A DNA stretch of 64,000 bases from Vitis vinifera (lineage: Eukaryota > Streptophyta > Magnoliopsida > Vitales > Vitaceae), in the NCBI RefSeq assembly GCF_030704535.1, contig NC_081819.1, positions 18,076,001-18,140,000 of the forward strand, read 5' to 3'. Both the position numbers and the translations under genes were made by a program. The notes under the pieces are model-generated. The model saw nothing but the letters and a program-made list of their open reading frames with translations. It had not been told where the DNA came from and made no database searches. Shown one piece after another: positions 12,001-22,300 of this stretch. How positions within the stretch are numbered: position 1 is the stretch's first letter; each line of letters opens with the position of its first letter.

Positions 12001-14460
12001 AATTATGTCATTCTCCCATGTGCATATCCAGTTTATCATGGTCCCCAGTAGGATGTGCTAAAAGGATTGTAATTCAGATGTTCTTTTTATCACTTTTATT
12101 TATTTATTAATTCACTTATTTTCTTTTGAATGGGTTTAAGGTTTCTCTATTTGTTGTGCTCTTGAATAACATATTCAAGCTAAGACTCATTGGTGTGACT
12201 GGTGTGACATTTTCTGGGTTTGATGTGTGCTTTTATTCTGCAACAATCTTGCACCAATCAAAATCTGTTAATTACTTTTTAGTAAAACCTAGTTTTAAGG
12301 TGGAAATTATTTGCTTTTTAATTTTGATAATCAACTTCAAGAATAGTTGGAAAGCTAGATTTGATACAGCAGAGGCACATAATTTTTCCAAATTCAAGAT
12401 CAGCATGATTTTATTTGTCAAATTGTTAGCTTGTTGTCACATTGCTACTATATTGTGAGTATGTTGTGTGTGGGTAAAAACTAAATACTGATTATTTGAT
12501 TCTTATCTCAAGCATCAAGGCTGTTTAGTAAAACTAACTTAAAACATTTTTTGAAACTATTGACTTTGACATATTTATCCCTATTAATATTAAACTAATG
12601 AATTTGTGAGAGAAAAACAAAGGAGAAAGGTTGATGGTTGTGGTAGAAAGTTAATAAAAGGTTGAGAGTTTTGGGCAACAAAGGCATAATTATATGGATG
12701 TAGAAAAAATGATTCATTTTACTTGTTACCTTATGTTAGTTTTGATTTTAAGTAGTATTAAGTTCAGACATACGTAGTATGATTAATGACTTATTAATTC
12801 ATATAGTAATATAAAGTCATTAAGTTTGTTTACCAAATGCCCTGCTTTTTTCAGCTTTCTTTTATGAGCCTATATTTTGAAATCTCTTCTCCTTTGTGGA
12901 TGCAGCCTAGGAAGCAACCCTGTTATACTGGCTTTGTGTCTTGGACCACTTAGGACTTAATACTTTTCTCCCACTGAAATCCTGCTCCACAATACCCTTG
13001 CAGGATTTCTGCAAGACAAACTGACACAATTATTTCGTTGAACTTAGGACATAATTATTATGTTGTATGTTTGGTGTCTCTAGGAGTTACTTCGGTTTTA
13101 GGTTTAGAATCAAACAACAAAAAATGAATAAAATTAAAAAGTAAAAAAATAGAAAAACCTCCAGGTGAACCTCTAAACAGCAAGTTATGAACCTGGTGCT
13201 GAAAGACAAATTGTTTAAATTCCCTTCTGGAAGATGATCCATGAGAGTGTTTCACCCAGTTTTTGTTTTGCTTCTTAACATGTGTTTCTTTTTATCTGAC
13301 CAAACTGATTAAATATGTTACATGTGTGGACAGCGTTTTTATCGTCATCTTGAGTTGAAATCAAAGCACCCAGATGCAGCTGTTCCTCCTCTTGACGAAA
13401 GTCTCAAGAAGATAACTGAACCTGATCCAAAACTTCTTTCTCAAAACAAGCCCATAATTGATGCATTCAGAAGGCGCTTTGAACTCAAAGAGAATCCAAA
13501 GGTTTTTTCATAGAAACACTTGTGCATGAAGATAATTGTGTCATCATATGCCAATCTCTAATTGGAGATTATATTTTGATTTGTGTTGCAGCTTAAGAAA
13601 TCAACTAGACGATTATTGAGAGAAAGACCATCTGGACTGAATGAGGAAGCTAGTATGGGGGATGGTAGTGATGGCCAAGCCATCAAATCTATTGAAAATA
13701 CATCTACTGTTGGGGTTGAGAAGATTGGAGATTCAACTCCTATTCAAGATTTTGAAGCCATGATGTCATGCAGAGATAGCCCGGAATGGGTTGGGAAAGC
13801 AATTAACGAAATGAAAAATAAAATTTTTGACCTGGTGGAAGACTCCTATGAAGGGGATAATTATCTTAAAGCACTGGAATATCTAGTTGCCCTTCGCAAG
13901 GGTTGCGTCCTTGAGCAAGTATACCATCACAGCTCTCTTCTTTCTTGGCTGCATTTGTTGTTTTTGCTTTTTCTGCCTTGTTCTATTTTAAACTCCTTGG
14001 CATGATAAATTTTGTTGGTAGTTTCTATTATGTTTGGTATGTTATATATGACCAGTACAATGAATGAACGCAAGGTGCATTAGCAATCTGGAGGCCCTGC
14101 ACTCACACTGGTGTTTTAACAACCATGGCTAGACAGAGCATGCTCAGTCAAGTTCTGAAAATTTTTCTTGTGCAGGAACCAAAACAGTTCAATGATTTCC
14201 TTCACCATCTTTACAAATATTGTGAGAAACATAACCTTAATAGTTTCTGCGAATCTCTTGCATCCAAGGAGATCATGCTGATCAACAAGACAGAAGCAGC
14301 AGACAGGTTAGACCACCCACATTTTCGAATGTTCATTGCATCACCCTCATTTCTTTCAGCATTAATGTGTTTTTGTCTCTACTTTTTTTCTCTAAGCAGT
14401 GAAGTTACAGAAGATGAGGCTAGAAGCTTGATGGTGAAAAAGGAGCCAAAACTAGAGTAA
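4273..14460 (+). CDS. KU80: Ku80 (XRCC5-type) DNA-end-binding subunit, tandem copy 1
   Basis: Ku80 pairs with Ku70 to ring broken DNA ends in the nucleus, starting non-homologous end joining and protecting telomeres. Twelve exons: 4273-4287, 5825-5917, 6321-6372, 7963-8094, 8717-9120, 11095-11381, 11504-11699, 11788-11994, 13334-13501, 13592-13918, 14176-14306 and 14400-14460. They total 2073 nt, or 690 residues, close to the roughly 680 I recall for Arabidopsis. Order of domains: vWA-like N-terminal domain (about 6-225, [12 protein letters not shown]), Ku beta-barrel core (about 230-430, with [13 protein letters not shown] and [13 protein letters not shown]), C-terminal arm (about 430-520), linker, and the helical Ku C-terminal domain (about 565-672, [12 protein letters not shown] and [12 protein letters not shown]). 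Intron 2 has a GC donor (AAG|GCACGT at 5918), needed to keep frame. Intron 3 holds a LINE fragment and intron 8 a MITE. The exon 9 donor (GTTTTT) is weak. Confidence 0.95.
5982..6021. repeat. T run followed by a 25-base G homopolymer
   Basis: A run of about 15 T is followed by 25 consecutive G (5997-6021) in intron 2 of KU80 copy 1. The matching intron of copy 2 has a T-rich TTTTA repeat near 17620-17670 instead. Length may be unstable or mis-sequenced. Confidence 0.85.
6424..7610 (-). mobile_element. Truncated LINE (non-LTR retrotransposon) fragment in KU80 copy 1 intron 3
   Basis: Minus-strand reading gives pieces of a plant L1-type reverse transcriptase. Around 7490-7400 it reads [20 protein letters not shown], around 7240-7200 [13 protein letters not shown], and around 7165-7020 [20 protein letters not shown] followed by [12 protein letters not shown]. 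These correspond to consecutive parts of the RT domain, with stops, frameshifts and missing blocks. A T run at 6425-6433 (an A tail on the minus strand) marks the 3' end. KU80 copy 2 intron 3 (18014-18390) lacks the segment, so it inserted after the duplication or was lost from copy 2. Boundaries are approximate. Confidence 0.75.
12519..12841. mobile_element. MITE-like element in KU80 copy 1 intron 8
   Basis: Imperfect terminal inverted repeats: the left end reads GGCTGTTTAGTAAAACTAAC, and the reverse complement of the right end reads GGCATTTGGTAAACAAACTT. It is about 323 bp, AT-rich and non-coding. It is missing from the matching intron of copy 2, where flanking sequences on both sides are recognisable. 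Target duplication was not resolved. The superfamily is uncertain; the termini recall hAT-type MITEs. Confidence 0.6.
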
Positions 14461-16220
14461 ACAAATTGAGCAGCTCCATGTGAACTTTTGTTGCTTATTG
14501 CTAACCACACACTGAGGTCTGACTCCTTTCAGGTGTGTTTGGTATATGGAGCAAAATGGAATTCATGATATGAAAGCCGTGTATTCAACCTACTGTAAAA
14601 AAAATATTGGTCCGTACTAGTCATGGTGGGAGGGAGATAGAGCTCAGATAAGCTCTCATAAATGTTATTGTGCTGCTCTACTGAGGGCCTTGAAGAAGTT
14701 GGAAATTGGTGCCCATTAGTTATAGCAGTTACAACTAGTGACTTGGAAGAAAGTTGATTTTCCCTCGACTGCAGAGGAGTTGGAAACAGTAAATTGGTTG
14801 GTGCCGAGTAGGGGTTTAACTTGGGTGGGTTGCCCGATTCAACCTGAAACCAATCTAATGCTCCGACGAGCTTAGGTTGAATCAATCTAATGCTCCAGCG
14901 AGTTTAGGTAATCATTTTTAATAGAGGTTGGGTTTAGGTAAAAGAAATTTCAATTTGAACTTAATTTGGATTCGACTCGGGATAAGGTTCGGACGATCGG
15001 TTACATTTATAATGCATATTATTTTATATAATAATATTCATTTTTTTAAATTTTTTTATAATAATATCAAATTATATTATATTATATTAGTTTTACATAT
15101 ATAAATTTATTTTCTTTAAAAATAGTATATATATTTTTTTAAATTATCGTAACATAAAAAATAATTTTAAAACTATGGTAATTTTGAAAAGAGGAGTTCA
15201 CTTTAAAAAGGGAACACAACTCACCTTCTAAAAGAATGAATTTAATACAAAAAAAATAAACTTATTTTTTTAATGATAAATTTAATATAAAAAGTGAATT
15301 CATCTTTTAAATACGAGTTTGGTGTAAAAATAAAATAATAGATGAAAATTGTCATTTTTTATATTTATTTTTAAAATAATTGTATTTTAATAATATATTT
15401 TTTTTTTAAAATAACATTTTGTTTAAAAAAAATAACAAAAAATCCCTTCTGAGAAGGTGAGGCAAGATCTTTTTACAAACAGGGCGGGTTGTCCTACCTG
15501 CACCGTTCCGTTTGTTTTGTTTTGTTTTTCCCATCTTTATAATTTATAATTTTTAAATTTTTGATTATATAAAAAATAAATATAATTTATAAATAAATGT
15601 TATAATTTTTTTTTATTGATATCATAATTTTTTTAAATTTATTGATATTATTTATTTTTATAATTTATTGTTATGAAATAATTTTTTATTTTATATATGT
15701 TAAAAAAATAAAAAGAAAAAAGAAAATAAAGTAAACAAACTATTTGTCATCAATTAAACCTTAACTCAACTTTTTTAACCCTAAAAAAAAAATACTTGTT
15801 TGGGACAAAAATACTCTAATTTTTTTCTTACAAAAATAAATATTTTTATTTTTAAATTATAAATATAATCTCACCTTGACATAAATATTGATTTAAAATA
15901 ATAAAAAAATTGTAAAAATTCAAAATTGTATGACATTTATGTTATTTATTTCTATTAGGATATTTGTGCCTAAAACATAATTATATATATATATCCACTT
16001 CTAAAAATAATTTATATTTTTTAAAAATTATAAATAAAACCTTATGTTTGGCATTGATACTCTCAATATTTTGGTTCAAAAGTGGCTCAACAAAGGGATT
16101 GGTATAAAAAAAAAAATTGATAATATCGAGGGGTGCAAAAACTGCAGCCTAACCAAACGGTCCCCAAGTAGAGTTCTTTCAAAACGATGCCGTTTTAGTA
16201 TTTGTTCGTCCTCTCACGGG

Positions 16221-16228
16221 GGCGGGAA
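16221..16228 (+). promoter_or_regulatory. E2F-like site upstream of KU80 copy 2
   Basis: GGCGGGAA, within GGGGGCGGGAACAGG, lies about 115 bp before the copy 2 ATG. It fits the E2F core (reverse complement TTCCCGCC). The homologous copy 1 site differs by one base. Function is inferred, not shown. Confidence 0.4.
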
Positions 16229-16301
16229 CAGGAAACCACCATGCCATCGCTATTCAAATGAAACCCGTTTTAGGCTTTTAGCTTCCACAAGAAGCTGAAC
16301 T

Positions 16302-16303
<2 letters not shown>

Positions 16304-16332
<29 letters not shown>
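16304..16332. repeat. (CT)n microsatellite in KU80 copy 2 5' UTR
   Basis: A 29-base CT run ends 10 bases before the copy 2 start codon. The copy 1 equivalent is only CTCCCTCTGTCTC, so the repeat expanded in copy 2 or contracted in copy 1. Confidence 0.9.
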
Positions 16333-16335
<3 letters not shown>

Positions 16336-16342
16336 CTCTGAA

Positions 16343-19300
16343 ATGATTCGAAATCAGGTGAAATTTTCATTCTAATGAAAGGTTGCTTTTGTTATGTTAG
16401 CGTTTTGTATCTGTAATGATTTTGCTTTTCTGCAGAAATCTGCTTATACTTTGTTTTTTGTTTTTGTTGTTTTGAGAATTCATAACATCATCCGTATGAT
16501 GCTTCACTTGTATGGTCTTCATGGGTTTTAGGGCCTTTTTATCTGTTTTTGTTTTGCTGTTTTCCGTTTTCTGATTTTGAATAGCAGAGTAACTTAGTGT
16601 TAGTGTATAACTTCAGTTAATGAAGCTGTGGAAGTAGGGCGACTGTGCTCAGAGTTCAACGCTGGTTTTTGGGATTCTTCTGGTTGCCATTTCCCTCAAG
16701 GGATGGGAACCTTTTTTTTTTTTTTTTGTTCTTCTGTATTTGGTTTATTTTGAGAAAATGTTTTGTGGAAAAATGGAATAATTTTGTGGGGGTGTTACAT
16801 TTTCAGTGTCTTGAGAAAACAGAAGATAAAAAACTTGTTTTTGATGTTGCTGGAGAACTGGCCCTTTTTGGGGGAAAGTGTTTCTTCTGCAGTACCACGT
16901 CTTTACTTCGTTTGGGTTTTTTCTCTCAAGCTGGAAAATAACTTAAGGTAGTAGTTAACCACCTTGAAACCTTGAAGCCGTTGCTAAACAAGACAAAACC
17001 TAACATTTTTTAGGTTATATTTACCTAACTGGGTTGTTTTTAGCCAGGCAGATTTTTGGGTTTTTCGAAAAACCCTCCAATTTACGCCTATTTAATAACT
17101 TGTGTCTTCTTTGTTTCTAAGCACATTCTGTCTGTTGTCGCCTTTTGAGAGTGTTTCTTAGTGACACAAGGAAATGTTGATTCAATTTACCTGGGAATCC
17201 AGTCATGTTGATATTTCTTCAACATGTCTAGCCAGCTCTGAATAGAGCTTCTGCCATTTGAGGGACATGGTCATTTAAATTCTCTATGTGTGACATGTAA
17301 AAAAGGAAAGTACTTGTTCTCAGAGGAACTATTCCAGTGATAGACTATACATACATCCGCTTAGTATCCTACCACTTCAAATGAACCCCATTTTTCTTCA
17401 TGTTGTTATAGTAAATATACATTCTTTACTGTACTTATTAATGCTATGTTTTTTCTTTACAGGAGGCATTGGTTTTATTGCTTGATGTCAGTCCACCAAT
17501 GCACAATTTTCTGCCAGAAGTTGAAAAACTCTGCTTCATGCTATTGCAGAAGAAGGCATGTTTCAGTTTAATCCCTTTAGTGATCTAGCTCCCCATTTCA
17601 TTTCTTCTTCTTCTTCCCCCCCTTTTTTATTTTTTTATTTTATTTTATTTTATTTTATTTTATTTATTTATTTTTTTATCATTTTCCTTTTTGGGGTGGG
17701 GGGGTTGCTGGCTTGGGGGAATGAATTTTGTTTGGAAATTACAAAAGTTTGTATCTGCAACTTGAGTCTGGTGGGTTTCAATCTTCTCTTCCAACTTCAT
17801 GTTTGATTAATTGCAACTTTTGCAGTTGACATCATTAAGGTCTCACATAGGAAGCTGCATAGGGTTCCATATATGGAATGTAAAAGAGAGCATCATCAGT
17901 TCTTTGCAGTGTCTTGGTTGCTTACAAATTATTCTAATTGTCTTCCTTTTTATGATTGCAGCTGATCTACAACAAAAAAGATTTAGTTGGAATTGTTTTA
18001 TTTGGAACTAAAGGTATGTTCCTTTTTTTAACTAAATGATCTCTTTAAAACATTGATCAGTTCCATACAATTTTTCAATTGCATTAGGTCAAAAGGAGTA
18101 AACCTTTTGTATGTTATTATCCACATGCATTGAGGTTGTATGAGAATGAGAAAGTTAGAAGCAAACTCACTCCATGTTATTATGTCTCTTGGTACTCCTT
18201 GTTACGATGGTATTTCTAATATATATTATTCAAAATATCAATACAAAATCTAGAAAATATTGTAGTGGTACTTAATTTTATACTGATTTTCGGCAAAGTT
18301 TCATATTTTTGTAACTTGCATATTACTGGACAAATGTTGGATTAACTAGTTAAGAAATGGTATTAATTCATACGTTCCTGGAATTATCAGTTACTAAAAA
18401 TGAGCTGACGAAGAAAGTGGGGGGATATAAGTATGTGCTGGTTTCACAGGATATCAAAGTTGTTGATGGTGATCTGGTTGAAGCTGTACGAGAACTTCCT
18501 CGAGGGACTTTTGCTGGTGATTGTATCCAATATTTTACATAGATTATTTTGTTTTGGAAGGTTATATTCTCTTCAACAAGAGAGTTAGAAAGCACATGTT
18601 CTATAGTTTATTAAACAAGAAATAATAGTTCTTCTCAACATGCATTCCCTGCTTTCTATTAATAACGTTCCAATGCTTTTTGGGTTCCCAAAAATTTGTA
18701 ATTTTCTTTAAATAGACATCAGAGCTCTCTCTAGTTGTGATTGTTTTGCTCAAGAATGAACTTTTGATGGAGGACAACCCTAGGCTGGTTGTCTACAATC
18801 AAATCTACAGGCTAGTGCTTCACATTTTTAGGGTTTAAGGAGAAAAACAAGGAATAAAAAATTTTGCTAGTAGGGGAAAGTAAAATAAAATATAGGGAAA
18901 GAAGATTAAAAATTTGATAATCTTTCTAAAGCCTTCTAGGAGTTTCATCTAAAAGAAAAATCAATGAAATCTCATTATTAAGAATTGCTAGATCTACAGA
19001 TTAAACTTCATATTATTAATCATTAATCTTTCATTAATCCTATTTTACATCAAGTAGCCTTATAAAACTTTCAAAAGCACTAAAATCTAAATTAAACCTT
19101 CCTTATGTAGTAACTTATTTGGACTCTTATTTCTTTCCTAAAACGGTAAAACTAAAAAGATTAAAAAGATTTAGGATTAGCAAATTTATAAAAAACTTTT
19201 TATAATAAAACTTTTAATAAATAAAACTTCTAGATTTTAAGGACCCAAAAATATAAACTTTACAAAAAAAATAGATTAATGTAGAAAATAGAAAATTAGA

Positions 19301-22300
19301 AACTAAGAATTCCAAAACTTCCCAAATTCGAAATAAAACTGAAATATCAGCTAGCAACTAATTATGACATTAGAGAACATTAAAGAAGCTACAAAATTAC
19401 TTAAATACCTTTGATAGAAAGATTTAGGATTTCTTCATTCCTTTCATTCCTATCTTGAGTAAATCTTGAAGATTCATTCTCATCAACTTCACTCATGCAT
19501 TTTTCTGTCCAGTTGTATCAGTTTGCTATCCTAGTAATTAATTCCTGATTTTGTAATATAATTCAACTTTTGACTAATTTTATGCATGATGTCAAGTAAC
19601 TTAATAGGTTTTATACAGGATCACAACTGATATTCCAAGTTTTAGTACTGCCTGAAATTGCACTCGGTATGATAAACTATATCATTTCATAATTTCACTT
19701 AAATTGGCAGATTTTTAGTTGTTTGTATTGGAAGGTATAGGGGAATACTTCTTGGTATTATTTCATGAGGGCAACTGTTTTGGAAAGGAAGTGACCTAGT
19801 ATTTGGTAATTGTTTATTAGTAAGCATTGTATTTTCATATCCTTGTTCATTATTAAGCATTGATTTTTCATACTCTTGATTCCTTAACCTTGTTGATAGT
19901 TCTCGATGCTATTGTTGTTGGGATGGATATGTTGATAAAGAAATTTCTATTGACAAAAAGGGGAAAGATAAAGAAACGTCTTTGCCTTATTACAAGTGCA
20001 CTATGTCCTACCAAGGGTCCATATAAAGGAGCAAAAGAAGATGAAATTGGCACCATTGCTGAACAAATGACTGCACATGGCATCAGGCTGGAATGTATAG
20101 TTGCAAGGGGGAGGCTAAGTGGCAATATGAATATGAGAATAATGGAGGAGAATGATCTTCTATTGAAACTATTTTCCAAGAAGACAATTGCAAAGACAGT
20201 GTATGTTGAGAGTCCTACTTCATTATTAGGTGCCCTTAGAACTCGGAACGTAGCACCTGTTACAATATTCAGAGGTGATCTTGAATTAAGCCCCAAAATG
20301 GAGATCAAGGTTAGGTTTATGGCATGTTATCCATGTACTTCTGAAGTAAATGTAATATTTTTGTTTATGGTTGATTGTTTCATAACATTATTTCCTGCCC
20401 AGAAAAGAAATTTTATTTATTCTAAAGGAGATTAATAACATGTATATAGGTATTTATGTATTTATATATGTAGCAAACATGCGAGTGTGTGTATGGTTTT
20501 CTATTTTTTTAATTTGTTTATATATTCTGTTTTGGTTATTTATTGAGAACTGTTTTTCTTTGCAAGCACTATCATAGTTTGCTATCATTGTGTCCTATGA
20601 AATCATTAATAGTTAGATTTTCTAGTTTCAATTGCTGCCCCTTCCCGTGACTAACCCTGATGCCTTTGGATGCTTCATATCTAGGTCTTGGGCATTTGCA
20701 TTATCCTAGATGGGAATACATGAGAGTACATTTTTGTGATATGGATTTGCATTTACCTGTTTTTCTGGCTGTGTATGTGAGAAGGCATGCAAATGCACGA
20801 CTTATTTCATATTTAGCTATACTTTGCCCCTCGCTTAAATCAACTGCTTTGCATTCTATGCCTCTAGGTGTACTCTAATATAGAATCAATTTTGTTCCCT
20901 ACATCAAGTGTTCCTGTGGTGCTTATCGTTGATTGAGCTTGGAGTATCATGGCATGAATCCATATTACTTGTAGCTAGTAAGTTTATGAACTAATTTATC
21001 TGGGCCCAAAGAGGGTGCTCCTCTAGTTTTATGAAGTCTGCTTTTTGTTTTTTTTTGGCTCAACAGCACAAACATTGTATTGGATTAAGCAGTATTGTCA
21101 CTGGAATGGATTAACTTGAGTTTGAGACCTAGAAGTTCTGTTTCTAAGTTGCAGTTATACCTCTCTAATCTTCTGAGAGATAAAAAGGGTTAGTGCTAAT
21201 CTCAATTGTTAACAAGGTCATTGAGCCACATGCAAGAAAACTCTAGGTATTGCAATATCCATACTGTTGAGCAACCAATCACTGATTGAAAGCCCACTTA
21301 GATTTTTATGCACAGAAAAAAATCAATAAAAAATTGGGTGCACTCATAATAGAAAGTGCCAATTGATTTTAGGAGTCATCTAGAGGTTCTTTCTTGTTTA
21401 GGTTTTTCTGGTTAGGGGAGGTGTAATTCATGAATGGAGGAACAAAAGAGACATGGTGGCTTGACAGTAGAGTAAACCAGAGTCTGAGGGATTGTGAAGG
21501 TGAGGCAAGAGGACCAGGAGAACATTTCTCAAAAACAAATGCTCCAGATGACCTGAAGTTTTAATTCCTTGTTGTGCACAGTTTGGCACTTGTCAGAGCC
21601 AATAGCAGCTTGTTCAAGGAGTTGTTACAGGCATCTAACTTCTCAGTGCCAGTTTCAGCATTTGCAAGACCAGTGGAGGCTGCGGGTTGATAGCAGGGGC
21701 AGAGCCAATGCATGCCCAAGAAGGGCATATGCTCCCCCGAAATTTTTTAAAAAAAATTTAACATAGGGGGACCTGAACCCTTTATCATGATTAGGTGAAG
21801 AATCTCTTTGTTACCACTAGACTACGAGTACTTTTTGTTAAAGTTTTGCCCCCCGCCCCCTGAAATAAATAGCTAGATGTTGCCCCCCCTCAACCCATTC
21901 GCTGGCTCCGCCAATGGTTGATAGTGTCACTTAGTGGAGTTGTAGAGCCTCAATGGACTGATTGGAGGTGGGGTTTCTATTACTTGCCATTGATAATTAC
22001 TGAGCTTATTCAGAGTTCCTTATCCATTCTTTTCAAGCCAGGGTCTAGCATCAGCTGCAGTGCATACTCTTACGTCACTCTTGGAATCAATGTTCCTGAA
22101 AGAAAGGAAGGTTTTTGCCAGAAAGCCACCCAGGGAATGACCTTAGAGATTTGTGATGTTATTGTTTTTCGCCAAGTTCAGATAAGGGCACCCTAATGTG
22201 GGTGACGGAAGGCAATAGATGGGTATCACCTTGATGGGGCACATCACATTTTGCATTTTGATGCTACCCTTTACATGGTGATGGAATCCTATTACCCCAT

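Larger units (their letters stand above)
14461..16342. other. Spacer between the two KU80 copies
   Basis: Holds the copy 1 3' UTR, then a 32-bp-period direct repeat (CAATCTAATGCTCC at 14851 and 14883), then about 1 kb of very AT-rich low-complexity DNA (15000-16060). From about 16150 it is similar to the copy 1 promoter. No gene was seen. Confidence 0.65.
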
